Positions 46,972-56,940 of a DNA stretch of 64,000 bases are shown here, piece after piece. The first letter of the stretch is position 1, and the number at the start of each line of letters is the position of its first letter. The notes beneath the pieces were generated by a model, which saw nothing but the letters and a program-made list of their open reading frames with translations, was not told the origin of the DNA and ran no database searches. This stretch comes from Parietichytrium sp. I65-24A (taxonomy: Eukaryota > Sar > Bigyra > Thraustochytrida > Thraustochytriidae): assembly GCA_012862575.1 (NCBI GenBank), contig BLSF01000044.1, forward strand, positions 1 to 64,000, read 5' to 3'. A program made the translations under genes and the position numbers.

Positions 46972-48306
46972 CTTTGCTGTGTAGATTGATCTTGATCCTG
47001 ATCTTGATCCGTCTTCTTACGCAACCCCAGTATAAAACCTGCTTCTTCTACCTTGATTCACGTGAAGACGTCTCAACCGCTTTCGCTACGACACGACTCT
47101 CCTTTTTACGATGCGCACGAGTATACTCTCTGCACACCTCTCCTACTTTCGCTAGAATTTACTCTAAGGGCCGCTCAGGCGCTTCACTGCCACTGCTGGC
47201 GCCTGGCAAACGAAGACGTGTGTGTGATGCATATATGGTGAAGTAGTCGTGAATACGAGTCACGTGGGGATTACACGTGACGAGAATCTGGATAAACCGC
47301 AGTCATACGCATTTGTTACCAGACCCATGTTCCTCGCCAACAAAGTCGGAGATAGAGGTCCGGGTCTTGTGTGGTAGCTCCCGGTCGTACCCTAACCTGA
47401 AAGACGCGCAACCCTAGCACGAACAAAACGAGCCTCACTCCTAACGCGTATAGCTACTGCTACCAAGAGGCACCCTGCAACCAGACGCTAGCCCTCGCTA
47501 CTCGCCGCTAAAGCGCCAACGGTTCCGAAAAGGGACTGCTACAATAATTGTTGGAAACCAGCTACACTCCCTTGGGGCCTACCGCTCAGAGTTAAGCCTT
47601 TCAGGTAGTCCAGCGCGAAGAAGTGCGCCGAGTCTGTTAGATTGGCACACGTCTGCGTTGAGCGATGTTGAGCAATGTTGAGCGTCCAAGTGCGGTCGAA
47701 AGCAACGTGGAAAGTGGACAGAGAGAGGAGACAAGAGATCAAAGAGACAAAGAGACAAGAGTTCAAAGAGATCAAAGAGATCAAAGAGACAAAGAGATAA
47801 GAGATCAAAGAGACAAAGAGATAAAAGAGACAAATAGACAAGGAGACAAATAGACAAAGAGACAAGGAGACAAAGAGACAGGAGAGAGGAGGACAAGGCT
47901 TTCCAGACGACCAACTTTGGCCAATTGAGTCAAACAAGTCGGGGAATGGGCCAAGGCGACGACCGTCCCGCGCCAAATCCGTGAAAGACGAGTAAACAGT
48001 TCTTCGTTCGTTAGTTAGTTTGTGTGTTGTGTTTCTTTCTTTGTCTCTCTCTCTCTGTCTGTCTGTCTGTCTCTCTCTCTTTGAGCGCCTCCACCCAAAC
48101 CCCAAACCTCGTAGGACGCAGCGTTTGGCGTCGCAAAGCTGCCGCGGCGAGTGGGATCTGGGCTGTGCCAAAGTAGCTGCGGGCTCTGCAGCTTGGCGCG
48201 GTGGGAGGGGGCTCTGCACGTGCCGAGCTGAGTTGTGCATCCCGGAGAGCCCAGCGCGTGGGTTGCTGACTGAGAATTGCAAAAGACTTGCTGGACGGCG
48301 GCGAGC
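46972..48306. other. Spacer with a purine-rich tract upstream of the SPRY-IQ gene
   Basis: After 47386 the sequence is unique. About 47705-47885 is a GA-rich degenerate repeat (CAAAGAGACAAAGAGA and GATCAAAGA units), 48030-48080 a TCTG/TCTC microsatellite. A long minus-strand frame over 47539-49034 is only a consequence of these tracts and of the gene on the other strand. No gene is called. Confidence 0.55.
48091..48110 (+). promoter_or_regulatory. Telo-box-like CCAAACCCCAAAC motif upstream of the SPRY-IQ gene
   Basis: CACCCAAACCCCAAACCTC lies about 200 bp upstream of the start, in the gene's direction, as in the two other genes with this motif. Confidence 0.4.
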
Positions 48307-51300
48307 ATGGGCGACGAAGACAACCTTAGGTTCCGGGAGCAAGAACTTTCGCGGAGACTGCGTTTGGAGGAAGCGTCGGCAGGGAGTCCGCAGAGCCATG
48401 GGCTGCGGCAAACGCAGCTGCAGCTCGGGTTGGCGCCGAGCGCGGGAGACTCGCATGGTAACGCTGGCGGCGATGAAGATGGCAGACGGCACAAGCGAAG
48501 CACGACGCTGGGAGCGTTCTCGAAGCGCAAGTACGGTAGTCTGGTGGATAGCAAAACAGCCAAGGCTGCGGCAGGGCTCAAGAGCCAGGCTTTTGACGTC
48601 TCACGCGATGTGCCGCTGTGGTTCGAGAAGATTTGTGAGCTAGATGGCGTGACGGAAGCTGAGACACTCATCGTGCAAAGCGAAGTGAAGCAGAATGAAA
48701 CACAGACGATGCGTGCTTGGTCCAAGGAGGCGCAGCGTCTGATCAATATCAAAGCAGAAGAAAGCGAGCTGCGCGACATATCGGAGCTGGAAGAGCTACA
48801 GGAGCGGAACGAGGAGCTGGAGAAAGAGAATGTGGTCTCGTGGCTGGGAGTCGAAGCTCTTGCCTGTGTTATTAATCCGGAGGAGCGCAAGAGCTTGATG
48901 AACCGCAACAAGGGATCCAGAATACGGGGAGAGCGAGACCTTTTGCAATCTCTGGAGGCAAAGCGCAAAGAAATTGCCTTTGGGTATTTCCGTCGATCGC
49001 GGATGCGCGCTGTCGAGCTTCGGAATTCTTTCACAGAAGGACTGACGATGTTCAGTCAGTTTGGTGATCTCATGGAGAGCGCTTGCAACAACATGATAGA
49101 GAACAACAAAAGCAAACTACTTGAGGAGCTTCACGACCGCGGAATCGAAGTCGGGCGGCTCAAAGCCACAGACGCCACATCCAAGCTTCACCGCAAAATC
49201 CTCCTCAATGCCTTGGACAAGTCGAATGGAATAATGCTGGTGCACAATGACCTCACACTTGTACGGCTCCCGTCGGCTAAAGCGCGCTGGGCTTACGTAC
49301 ACGCCTCGGATGGACCATGGCGTGTTCGGAGGTACGACAAGGAACTATTGAAGAATGTGACCAGCTCCGCTTTAGAGCAGGTCTCGCTCGAGCATGCCAC
49401 CTCCGCAGATTGTTTACGGAATTTGGCAAAGGTAATGGATGCCATTCAGCTCGCGGATCAGTCTAAGCTGTACGATGTCGTGATTGAATCGCCACAGCGA
49501 GCGCGAGAGCTTCTCCAAAGTCGCCTGGATCAGTTCGGATTGTCGTTCAGTGTCAATGGTCTTTCATCTCTCCTCAGAATGAGGAACGAGGTGGACATGA
49601 AGCGCGCGGTGCTCCAGATCATCGACAAAGTCAACGACCGCCTAGAATACCACGGGAGATTCTACTTTGAGATGCATTTTCATCAGTTTGATGCTGCAGA
49701 GCTGCCTGTGAGCCTGGACGAGGAAGAGGAAGAGGACCTTGGCGCAGAGTTTGACGTTGACGAGCATCGCAAAGCGCTGCAGAGAGAGGCCAGTAGAAAG
49801 GATCACACGGAAGGAGCGGAGGCATCTGAAGTTGCTGCAGCTCTGGACGAATTTGACGATGCTGATTCGATAGGTGACGAAGAGGCGAAGCGGGTATCCA
49901 CAATCTTCAACGACGAGACCAACGGAGGCGACGCCAAGCACTCCGAGTCACACGAGGATCTTCTTTATGGAGTTATTAAGGATTACGAAGAGCCACACGA
50001 AGATATGTGGATGGTAGGGTTCAGTTTTGATACAATCAAATGTAAGGGTTTCCCTGGAAACGATCCGTTCAGTTTTGGAATCAGGAGCGATGGAACTGTG
50101 TGGCACGATGGGAAACCTCGACGGCTCTGTGGGAACCTAAGCGAGGAGGTTGTCTTGGGCGTGTTGATTGATCTGAATGTTGGAGCAATCTCACTCTACG
50201 CTGGCGGTGCGTGCGTTGGTGTTGCTTTCGGCGTGGACGCAATCCCGTACCCACCGGCTGAGAGGATCAAGCAAGGAGAGCTTATTCGTAACAAACACAT
50301 GATACCCGGATTCGCTCTCAAGCCGAAGCTAAGTATCGATTTCGGCGACTCCGTCAGCGATTGTTCAGAGGCGGGTTACGGCGACACCTGGGACGAATCG
50401 AAGTTTCCTATGCCTTCAAGTCTTCAACGTGATTTGGATGTAGATGACGAAGACCCTACAGTCCCCACATCCGAGGATGGTCCCCCAGGAGAAAGCGGGG
50501 TGGTAAATTCTGTTTTGCCGCTTCCCTCCGGAGGGCCCGAAGATGATCTTCTGCCGTCCGATCCGGCAAGCACATTAAAGTTTGATGACGCAAAGACACC
50601 CGCTATCAGCGTCAACTTTGGCGGGTACTCCTTTTCCCGCATCCCACCTCAATCGCTCTCATGCGATTCTTATCTCACTTTTGCCACGGAGGCGAAACAG
50701 GAAGCAGAGAAGGCAAAATTCGCTGAGGCTTTCGGACAAAAAATGCGCGGCGATGGTAAAGGCTTGAACAACGACGAAGGCGGTCTCAGAGACGCTCTCG
50801 ACACGGAATATTACGATAGTATGGACGACGATGTGCCGGAGGAAGGGCTTCTGGGATCTCAAGGGGTGGTTATGGAGTACAGAAATCGTATCGGATTCTT
50901 CAACGATATGCAGTACCCAAGACCTCAATCCTGGTCAACATTCCCTCCGCAGTCGCACAAGATAGGGTATAGTGCCAATACCTTGCAGCGAGCTATTCGG
51001 CGGTTTTTGGGGCGTAAATGGCGACAAAGGGAAATGCTTACCCAAACGCTTGCAATCACGCTGCTGCAGAAAAAGATAAAAAACACTCTTCCGAAGTGGC
51101 GCAAGAAGAAGATTGCTGCCGCCACCTTGGTTCAAAGGGTGTGGCGAGGCAATCAGGTTCGGAAACAGGTGCGTCTGGCTCTCAAGTTTGCGCAGCGGCC
51201 AGACATTTTGGAGAATGCAGCGACCAAGGTGCAGGCACAATTTCGGCGTGTCATGGTGGAGCAGCAGATGAAGCAGGCAGTTGCCAATGCCGAGAAAGAG

Positions 51301-51738
51301 GTAGAAAATTTGATCAACTCTGCAGAGGCGATTCAGAAACGCTGGAGGAAGCACAAGGAAGGCGAGATGGCCCGTCAAATCGCAATTGCATCGAAGAGCG
51401 TTGCACTTATTCAGCGCCTTTGGCGAGGCAGGGCTGCGCGCTTGGAGCTCTCGACGTTCTTGGGAGAAGAAAAGCAACGTCGTCTGGCTCAGCTAGGTTC
51501 AGATATCGTGGAGACCAACAACAAGATAATTGCCGCAAAAGAAATTCAGAGGGTTTGGCGAGGCCGTGCTGATCGCGAGTATGCAGAGATGAAGAGGGTT
51601 GCATACGAGAGTTCTGCCAAGGTGCTCCAGCGCGCCTGGTACTCTTACCGAATCAAGTGCCAAGTCAATGAGCTTTGTGACATCGGGTCTGCCTACGCTG
51701 TGAAGAAGTTTCTCAAGATCATGGGAGCTATTGTGTAA
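48307..51738 (+). CDS. SPRY-domain protein with about seven IQ motifs
   Basis: 1143 residues in one exon from ATG 48307 (the frame opens earlier at a TTG). The N-terminal half is charged and helical with coiled-coil stretches (EELEELQERNEELEKE near 165). Residues ~557-680 form a SPRY domain (MWMVGFSFDTIKCKGFPG, PFSFGIRSDGTVWHDGK, GVLIDLNVGAISLYAGGACVGVAF), a protein-binding beta-sandwich. After an acidic linker, residues ~885-1120 hold a chain of IQ motifs: TLQRAIRRFLGRKW, LVQRVWRGNQVRK, KVQAQFRRV, AIQKRWRKH, LIQRLWRGRAAR, EIQRVWRGRADR and VLQRAWYSYRIK. IQ chains bind calmodulin or light-chain-like proteins, usually without calcium. Cytoskeletal or flagellar scaffolds often have this make-up. 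Its cellular role is inferred, not known. Confidence 0.88.
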   Translation: MGDEDNLRFREQELSRRLRLEEASAGSPQSHGLRQTQLQLGLAPSAGDSHGNAGGDEDGRRHKRSTTLGAFSKRKYGSLVDSKTAKAAAGLKSQAFDVSRDVPLWFEKICELDGVTEAETLIVQSEVKQNETQTMRAWSKEAQRLINIKAEESELRDISELEELQERNEELEKENVVSWLGVEALACVINPEERKSLMNRNKGSRIRGERDLLQSLEAKRKEIAFGYFRRSRMRAVELRNSFTEGLTMFSQFGDLMESACNNMIENNKSKLLEELHDRGIEVGRLKATDATSKLHRKILLNALDKSNGIMLVHNDLTLVRLPSAKARWAYVHASDGPWRVRRYDKELLKNVTSSALEQVSLEHATSADCLRNLAKVMDAIQLADQSKLYDVVIESPQRARELLQSRLDQFGLSFSVNGLSSLLRMRNEVDMKRAVLQIIDKVNDRLEYHGRFYFEMHFHQFDAAELPVSLDEEEEEDLGAEFDVDEHRKALQREASRKDHTEGAEASEVAAALDEFDDADSIGDEEAKRVSTIFNDETNGGDAKHSESHEDLLYGVIKDYEEPHEDMWMVGFSFDTIKCKGFPGNDPFSFGIRSDGTVWHDGKPRRLCGNLSEEVVLGVLIDLNVGAISLYAGGACVGVAFGVDAIPYPPAERIKQGELIRNKHMIPGFALKPKLSIDFGDSVSDCSEAGYGDTWDESKFPMPSSLQRDLDVDDEDPTVPTSEDGPPGESGVVNSVLPLPSGGPEDDLLPSDPASTLKFDDAKTPAISVNFGGYSFSRIPPQSLSCDSYLTFATEAKQEAEKAKFAEAFGQKMRGDGKGLNNDEGGLRDALDTEYYDSMDDDVPEEGLLGSQGVVMEYRNRIGFFNDMQYPRPQSWSTFPPQSHKIGYSANTLQRAIRRFLGRKWRQREMLTQTLAITLLQKKIKNTLPKWRKKKIAAATLVQRVWRGNQVRKQVRLALKFAQRPDILENAATKVQAQFRRVMVEQQMKQAVANAEKEVENLINSAEAIQKRWRKHKEGEMARQIAIASKSVALIQRLWRGRAARLELSTFLGEEKQRRLAQLGSDIVETNNKIIAAKEIQRVWRGRADREYAEMKRVAYESSAKVLQRAWYSYRIKCQVNELCDIGSAYAVKKFLKIMGAIV

Positions 51739-51941
51739 ATAGATTTTTTTCAAGTTTCATTATCGATATTCAAAAGCAAAAGTCGCAGGCGCCGTGGTGA
51801 TAGCGCAAAAGGGAAACGGCCGTCTGGACGCGTGTGAACAGATGCGTTCTGATGTTATGAGATTTTAGCAAAGGACGTTCGCACCTATTGCAGAGCCAAA
51901 TGGCAAGTGCGAGTACCTGGCGCATGGCGTTCATTTCCTCC

Positions 51942-52808
51942 TTACATTTCTTCATCTTCTTCTATTACGAGGTCAGTATTGACAAGGTTGATTTGCTTGA
52001 CCTCAAGCCGAAATGGGCCTGGCTCGTGCATGACTGAAAATCCGATTCTGCTGAGAAAGTTATAATCGAACTCGCGCTGGTCCTGCTTAATATGGCCCCG
52101 TCCAGTAAGTACCAAGTGCTTGAATAAAATCGTTGCTCGCACCCATTTGCCAGCGTCCTCTTCACCAACCGCGATATACCCCTGGAAGATATCGTCGGGT
52201 ATATAGGAGGTTGGCGTGAGCAAGAAATTCGTCGTCCGGTTTGCCTGCCATTTCAAAACAATCTCCACAGCGTTAAAGTCCTCGGCGTTCGTCTCGATAT
52301 TTTTAAAACATGAGCAGAACCCGGCGCGATGCACGTGATCCCCGTACTCGCTAGTGCATACCTCCCCTTCGAACACCATTTTCCCGCCTTCGTCGCCGAC
52401 AATGCTGAGTTCGCACGAGCTTTTGCCTCCAAGATCCGCGTCCTTGACCGTAGCCCATCCGGCGAAGCTCTTCTCCGCCAGCTTCAAATGCTCTTCGCTC
52501 AACGGCGTCATTGGGCCAAATTCTTCATCTTCCTCGGCCGCATCCATCATCGGAACCACATCAACTTGCCCAAACGGTTTCCCTCGTTTCTTCGCAAGGT
52601 CCAATCTCCCGCCCGTGGCATCAAATATACTCTTCCGCGCCGGCCTCACCGCGGAAAAGAACGTTCTCATTTCACCATCGCCAATTGAATTCGCCCATCT
52701 TGTGCGCCAAAATGTCGCCTCAAAAGACCGTATTCTGCCCACAGTTTTCTCACTACCCACTCTACCACTGCTCTTCCTCGCGAACGATGATACTGCAGAC
52801 GCGAGCAT
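51942..52808 (-). CDS. NDUFAF1: CIA30-domain mitochondrial complex I assembly factor (NDUFAF1-like)
   Basis: 288 residues from ATG 52806-52808. The first ~45 residues are rich in Arg/Ser/Ala and lack acids (MLASAVSSFARKSSGRVG...), as in a mitochondrial targeting peptide. Residues ~112-280 match the CIA30 fold: WATVKDADLGGKSSCELSI, MVFEGEVCT near ~140, IVLKWQANRTTNFLLT, FQGYIAVGEEDAGKWVRATILFK and FRLEVKQINLVN. CIA30/NDUFAF1 helps build the membrane arm of NADH dehydrogenase in mitochondria. The end is acidic (IEEDEEM). Some plant and bacterial CIA30-like proteins have other roles, but the targeting peptide favours the mitochondrial one. It lies ~5 kb from the possible NDUFA1 gene, with one gene between. 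Confidence 0.82.
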   Translation of the reverse strand: MLASAVSSFARKSSGRVGSEKTVGRIRSFEATFWRTRWANSIGDGEMRTFFSAVRPARKSIFDATGGRLDLAKKRGKPFGQVDVVPMMDAAEEDEEFGPMTPLSEEHLKLAEKSFAGWATVKDADLGGKSSCELSIVGDEGGKMVFEGEVCTSEYGDHVHRAGFCSCFKNIETNAEDFNAVEIVLKWQANRTTNFLLTPTSYIPDDIFQGYIAVGEEDAGKWVRATILFKHLVLTGRGHIKQDQREFDYNFLSRIGFSVMHEPGPFRLEVKQINLVNTDLVIEEDEEM

Positions 52809-53663
52809 CTTTTCTTTTTGACCCACTTCGCCGAATTGTAATTACACCGAAGTGAACGAGATCACAGCGCCTCGGCGATTTAATTTCACCGATTGCGGAC
52901 TCGCAACACGTATCGCGGTCTCTCTGTCTCCGTCTCTCTCTCTGTCTCTCTCACTCTCTCTTGGTGTAAACTTGCGTGTACTTCTAGGACTTCCAAGATC
53001 TTTTAAGCATGAAAACTAAGGAGAACAAAGAGTGCTCGGTTTGTTCTCGTAGATTCTTCGGGCTCTTTTTGTTCGCGTCTTGCTCTTTTGTTCTCTATAG
53101 ACTCCCGAATAGACATAGATAGCATTGATTAATAGTTATTTACTGTTCTTCATAGGACTGATCGCAACGAAGACAGGCCCAAGTTTCTGCGGAACGCTTT
53201 GCTCACTGAACAGATGATTAGCTGTGGTACTAGTGGTACTCAGAGTACCTGGTACTCAGTTTACTCAGTACCATGTGATAGAAGGTGCGCGAGTACAGCG
53301 ACATACAGATTGTGCATCGCAGAATAGAAACCGAGGTACTGGGATAGGGGAGATATAAGCATTAAGCATTAAGCATTAAGCATTAAGCATTAAGCATTAA
53401 GCATTAAGCATTACGCAGAGCTGGTGTATGTGTGTTTGTGTGACTTGGTTTGGAAGAGGACTGACATATTTCAATACGGAAAGAAAGAAAGAAAGAAAGA
53501 AAGAAAGAAGTAAATAAAGAAGGAAGAGAAGCTGTACGGCGGCTAAATGAGAAGCGAATGCTGACTGAATTGGCCGTGGTTGCAGATTGATAGTTGTCGG
53601 CTCCAAAGGCAAGCTCATGTCGCTGGCTAGAGCTCTCCGCGATTGGGTTTTTAAGCAAAGCTA
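52809..53663. other. Divergent promoter region with microsatellites
   Basis: A TCTCTC/TCTG tract at ~52915-52960, clustered GGTACTCAGAGTACC motifs at 53225-53275, the 7-bp repeat at 53356-53413 and an (AAAG)n run at ~53478-53508. No gene is seen. Confidence 0.6.
53356..53413. repeat. 7-bp tandem repeat (ATTAAGC)n
   Basis: About eight perfect units, 250 bp upstream of the next start codon. Confidence 0.95.
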
Positions 53664-55169
53664 ATGGACGTCGACTCAGTGCGCGCTATGCTTTTGCGAG
53701 CTGGAAAACCTTTCCAAGTGCGTGGGGAGGAGATTAGCATATGGTGCGGAGGAGATTTCGCTCAAGCTGCTCCTGGTCCTGTGCTCTGCGTCAGTCTGGA
53801 AAATGGCAAGTGCTCAGCTTGGTACCATGGCTTTCCAGTACATGGCGTTGTTTCCGATCATGCGAGCGGGGCGGAGGACATAAAGACTGCCATAAAAGCC
53901 CTCAAAGCAGCGCGACCCTGCAATGGAGATGGTGGAAGGTTTCCAGACTATGCTCGGAAACACGCGAGTGTCTCCCTTTCTCTACCTGAGGCCAAGCGCA
54001 GAGCGATTCTCGCCCATGGGCCTACTTCCATCCAGACACCTGCAACAGTGCTAGGTGGGGTCTTCGATTCTGGCAAGAACGGCAAGCTAGTGCGTGTGAT
54101 TGAGCATCGTCAGAACAGGCCTGAAAAGGCCGGCAAGGACAGGGAGGATCCCAACCTTGTGGTTCGCGCAGCCGACTGTTCGAGACTTCTTTCCAGTCTC
54201 CAGAGTGATCAATGCGAAAGCTGCAGACGTACGGTATCCATGATTGCAAAGAAGTCTAAGCCATCTCAGTCGCAGCCGAACGCGAAGGCTCCAAACGCAA
54301 GTGCTAGCCGCGAAGACCTGCTGGCCAAAGTTGAGGAACAGTCGCGCACGATTCGAAATCAAGCATCTCGGATTAAGCGACTCCTAGCAAGACTTGACGA
54401 AGCTCGGGCGAAGGTTGCTGTTAATGGAGAGCAGAATCTGAGCCGTCAGCAGCCGCAGTTCCCAGAGGAGGAGCACCACGATCTCGGGGCTCCGTCGGTG
54501 GAATACGGCCCGCATTTTGCAGACAGTCTTGCGGACTCGCATGCAGTCGAACACGGATTCGGAGATACTTCTGCGGTATATGGCCCGCACTTTCCACCTC
54601 CTGAGCACATGCATGCGCAAATGGCCACAGGCGAGCAAGATGTGTTCATCGGTCCACATGAAGCAATTCACACGGCTCCAACGCACTACGATGCAACACC
54701 ACCCTTGCAAGAAACTCTGCCGTCGCACAATACTCGAAGGGAAGATGACGACAATCTCCTCCATGAGCAGCACCTCTTCCCGCTCAACGGCGAGGACTTG
54801 CATCATGAGCACCAAAACAGAGCACAGCAAAATGAGCGCTATCTTACTCTGCCGAGCCCCATTTTCGGACCTCGCGAACAGCCGCAGGGTGTTTCGCACG
54901 AACACCCCCATGGCCATCACTACAGAGGGCTGGGTCAACATCATGAGCATCAATACATCGAGTCGCAGAACAATCATTCTATGAGGATTGGCCGCACGCA
55001 ACACGCAAATTGTTTCAACCAGGACAGCAGGGCGACCAGCGTGCAACTGGGGCTGGAGCCCTCCAATTTCCGCGAACTTGAAGATCAAGACACGCTGCAG
55101 GCAAGTGCCGACTCCAAAGGTGAACGAACGAAAAGGGCGAGAAAGCACGACAGGGATAGGCGACCTTGA
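53664..55169 (+). CDS. Unknown protein with coiled coil and His-rich, internally repeated C-terminal half
   Basis: 501 residues from ATG 53664, one exon. Residues ~1-125 form a compact-looking, unrecognised domain (ISIWCGGDFAQAAPGP, WYHGFPVHGVVSDHASG). A CESCRR pair of cysteines lies near 195. Residues ~220-255 are a basic coiled coil (EEQSRTIRNQASRIKRLLAR). From ~260 the sequence is His/Glu/Gln-rich with a repeated VEYGPHFADS / VYGPHFPPPE / IGPHEAI motif and HEHQ clusters, likely disordered and perhaps metal-binding. It ends in a basic RKHDRDRRP tail. Nothing identifies the family. The stop is 247 bp from the end of the converging UBX gene. Confidence 0.7.
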   Translation: MDVDSVRAMLLRAGKPFQVRGEEISIWCGGDFAQAAPGPVLCVSLENGKCSAWYHGFPVHGVVSDHASGAEDIKTAIKALKAARPCNGDGGRFPDYARKHASVSLSLPEAKRRAILAHGPTSIQTPATVLGGVFDSGKNGKLVRVIEHRQNRPEKAGKDREDPNLVVRAADCSRLLSSLQSDQCESCRRTVSMIAKKSKPSQSQPNAKAPNASASREDLLAKVEEQSRTIRNQASRIKRLLARLDEARAKVAVNGEQNLSRQQPQFPEEEHHDLGAPSVEYGPHFADSLADSHAVEHGFGDTSAVYGPHFPPPEHMHAQMATGEQDVFIGPHEAIHTAPTHYDATPPLQETLPSHNTRREDDDNLLHEQHLFPLNGEDLHHEHQNRAQQNERYLTLPSPIFGPREQPQGVSHEHPHGHHYRGLGQHHEHQYIESQNNHSMRIGRTQHANCFNQDSRATSVQLGLEPSNFRELEDQDTLQASADSKGERTKRARKHDRDRRP

Positions 55170-55416
55170 AAACGCACAAAACAAAACAAAATAAAATGCA
55201 AGGGGCTGTAAGTGAACCCCTCAGGAGCGTCGATAGTTCATAGGCTTTGAATCAATATTTCTATCACCATACCACTAAACTGCGTTGCGTGGGGAGGGGG
55301 TTATTTGATTATATGGAAACTAGAAAGCGCGCGCGTGAACTCAAAAACCTCAGTGCAGCAGAACTCCCTCCCAAACAGGGTTGCTCGCTTGAATGCACCC
55401 AAACTGTAGGCTCGGC

Positions 55417-56940
55417 TCACATCCAACGGACTGTAATTGTAGCACGTTTCAAGCCTTCCTCGTCGAATGTGCTCCCTCTCAAGTCTTTTAGCGATTTCGG
55501 AGGGTTTCCAGCTAACAGGTCGAATGGACGAACGCTTGATTCTGGCAGCAGAGAGTGAACGAAAGCGAACAGCTGCTCCACCTTTTGTGTGACCAGAAAC
55601 GTCCTATTTGAGGTCTTCCCGTCTGGAAGACGAATTCGCACTTGAGTGGCGTTGTCTGCCGTCTTTGCAGGTTCGTCCTCCAGAGCATCGAAAGTTTGTT
55701 TCGGGGCATCGGCTGCTTGTGATACATCTACCAAGGGGCGGCCGCCACCGCCGAGCATGTTGCCTGCCTCAGAAGAAGACGAAGAGCTTGGCGCCCCAGG
55801 GACAGGAGCCGCGGGAGCATGCAGGATTGGCGGTGTCGCAGAAGGCATTGGAGGTGTAGGTGTCCGTGATGGGACAGGCGCAGGAGCTGGCGGGGGTGGG
55901 GGTGTCGCGGTTGACTCCATCGAGTACCGGTCAAGAAAGTCGGTCACCTTGTCTAAGAAGGAGCTTCGTAAGTCATGAGGGTCTTTCTCATTGGCTCGAG
56001 TCTTCAACTTGAGTTTCAGGATCTGCTCTCCCGTCCTTGGATCCAAAATTGCAACATGTGGGAAGGCATCAGGTTTGTAAAAGCGAGCGTACTGTTGTGC
56101 CTCCGAGTCCTGACTCTCATGCTGGAAAAATACAAAGCTGGAGCGAATGATATCTTTGGCTAGGTCCGATTGCCAAAGATCGCGATTCAAAATATACGAG
56201 AAAAACTCCGAGTCTTGCTGAATATTCACCAAAAGCCAGCGCTTCTGCTCGCGAGCAGCCTGTCGCGCCTCATCAAAGGACCCTCGAAACAAGAGATCGT
56301 GCGGCGGCTCGTACAACGTCTGCAGGTTTCGTTCTCTTCTGCCAGACTCCTCGCCCATCTCCGAATCTTCATCGTTGTCATACATATAATCATCATTGCT
56401 CGCATTTGTATTTCTCCGCGGCTCGTCCCCAAACAGAGCCGCGCTGGTACCTAACCCGTCCTTGGCCTTGGCCCTCCTCCGATCCGCTTCCATCCGTCGT
56501 GTCTCAGCTTCGAAATTCCTAAACGACACCTGCGCACTGCGATCTGGCTGGGAGCCCATGTTGGAGGCATAGACATTCCCGAATCCGAACAAGTCGTTCT
56601 CCATGAGCCGGCCTTGTGTCGGCGCAATTGGGGCTCGAACGCCATCCTCATCGCCTGGCATACCTCCCGTAGCTGCTGCAATGGCCCTAGCATCTTCGAT
56701 CGAGACGCCTTGCTCAGCCGCGATCCTTGCAATCGCTGCATCATCTGCATTGTCATTCGACAACGGCCTCTTCGTGGCGGTCCTGCTGCTCGAGCTTTCG
56801 CCGCCAATGTTCCCGTCAAAGAATGCGTTGTAGGCCTTGTCCAGGTCCCAGTCATTCGCTTCCAAAAACGATCTCGCGAACTCCGCGTCCGCGCCGCACA
56901 GCCCGCGGAAGGTCTCCACCTTCTCCTCCTTGCTCGACAT
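55417..56940 (-). CDS. UBXN7/Ubx5-like p97 (Cdc48) cofactor: UBA, UAS and UBX domains
   Basis: 507 residues from ATG 56938-56940, one exon. A UBA-like domain lies at ~7-45 (FRGLCGADAEFARSFLEANDWDLDKAYNAFF, ubiquitin binding), a thioredoxin-like UAS domain at ~215-325 (LLVNIQQDSEFFSYILNRDLW, FYKPDAFPHVAILDPRTG, close to human UBXN7), a Pro/Ser-rich linker, and a UBX domain at ~427-507 (VRIRLPDGKTSNRTFLVTQKVEQLF), which docks on the AAA ATPase p97/Cdc48. Domain order and length match UBXN7/Ubx5, which link ubiquitinated substrates, cullin ligases and p97 in the nucleus and cytosol. All key parts are present. The extent of the UBX end is normal. Confidence 0.94.
   Translation of the reverse strand: MSSKEEKVETFRGLCGADAEFARSFLEANDWDLDKAYNAFFDGNIGGESSSSRTATKRPLSNDNADDAAIARIAAEQGVSIEDARAIAAATGGMPGDEDGVRAPIAPTQGRLMENDLFGFGNVYASNMGSQPDRSAQVSFRNFEAETRRMEADRRRAKAKDGLGTSAALFGDEPRRNTNASNDDYMYDNDEDSEMGEESGRRERNLQTLYEPPHDLLFRGSFDEARQAAREQKRWLLVNIQQDSEFFSYILNRDLWQSDLAKDIIRSSFVFFQHESQDSEAQQYARFYKPDAFPHVAILDPRTGEQILKLKLKTRANEKDPHDLRSSFLDKVTDFLDRYSMESTATPPPPPAPAPVPSRTPTPPMPSATPPILHAPAAPVPGAPSSSSSSEAGNMLGGGGRPLVDVSQAADAPKQTFDALEDEPAKTADNATQVRIRLPDGKTSNRTFLVTQKVEQLFAFVHSLLPESSVRPFDLLAGNPPKSLKDLRGSTFDEEGLKRATITVRWM

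Larger units (their letters stand above)
45355..47386. repeat. 2.0-kb duplicated segment, copy 2
   Basis: Second copy of 43328-45353, offset 2026-2034 bp; it runs without a break into unique sequence on its right. Confidence 0.92.

Noticed and set aside
47539-49034. Long minus-strand frames opposite the 5' part of the SPRY-IQ gene
   Set aside because: They overlap a clearly coding gene on the other strand and consist partly of microsatellite translation (Leu/Ser runs).
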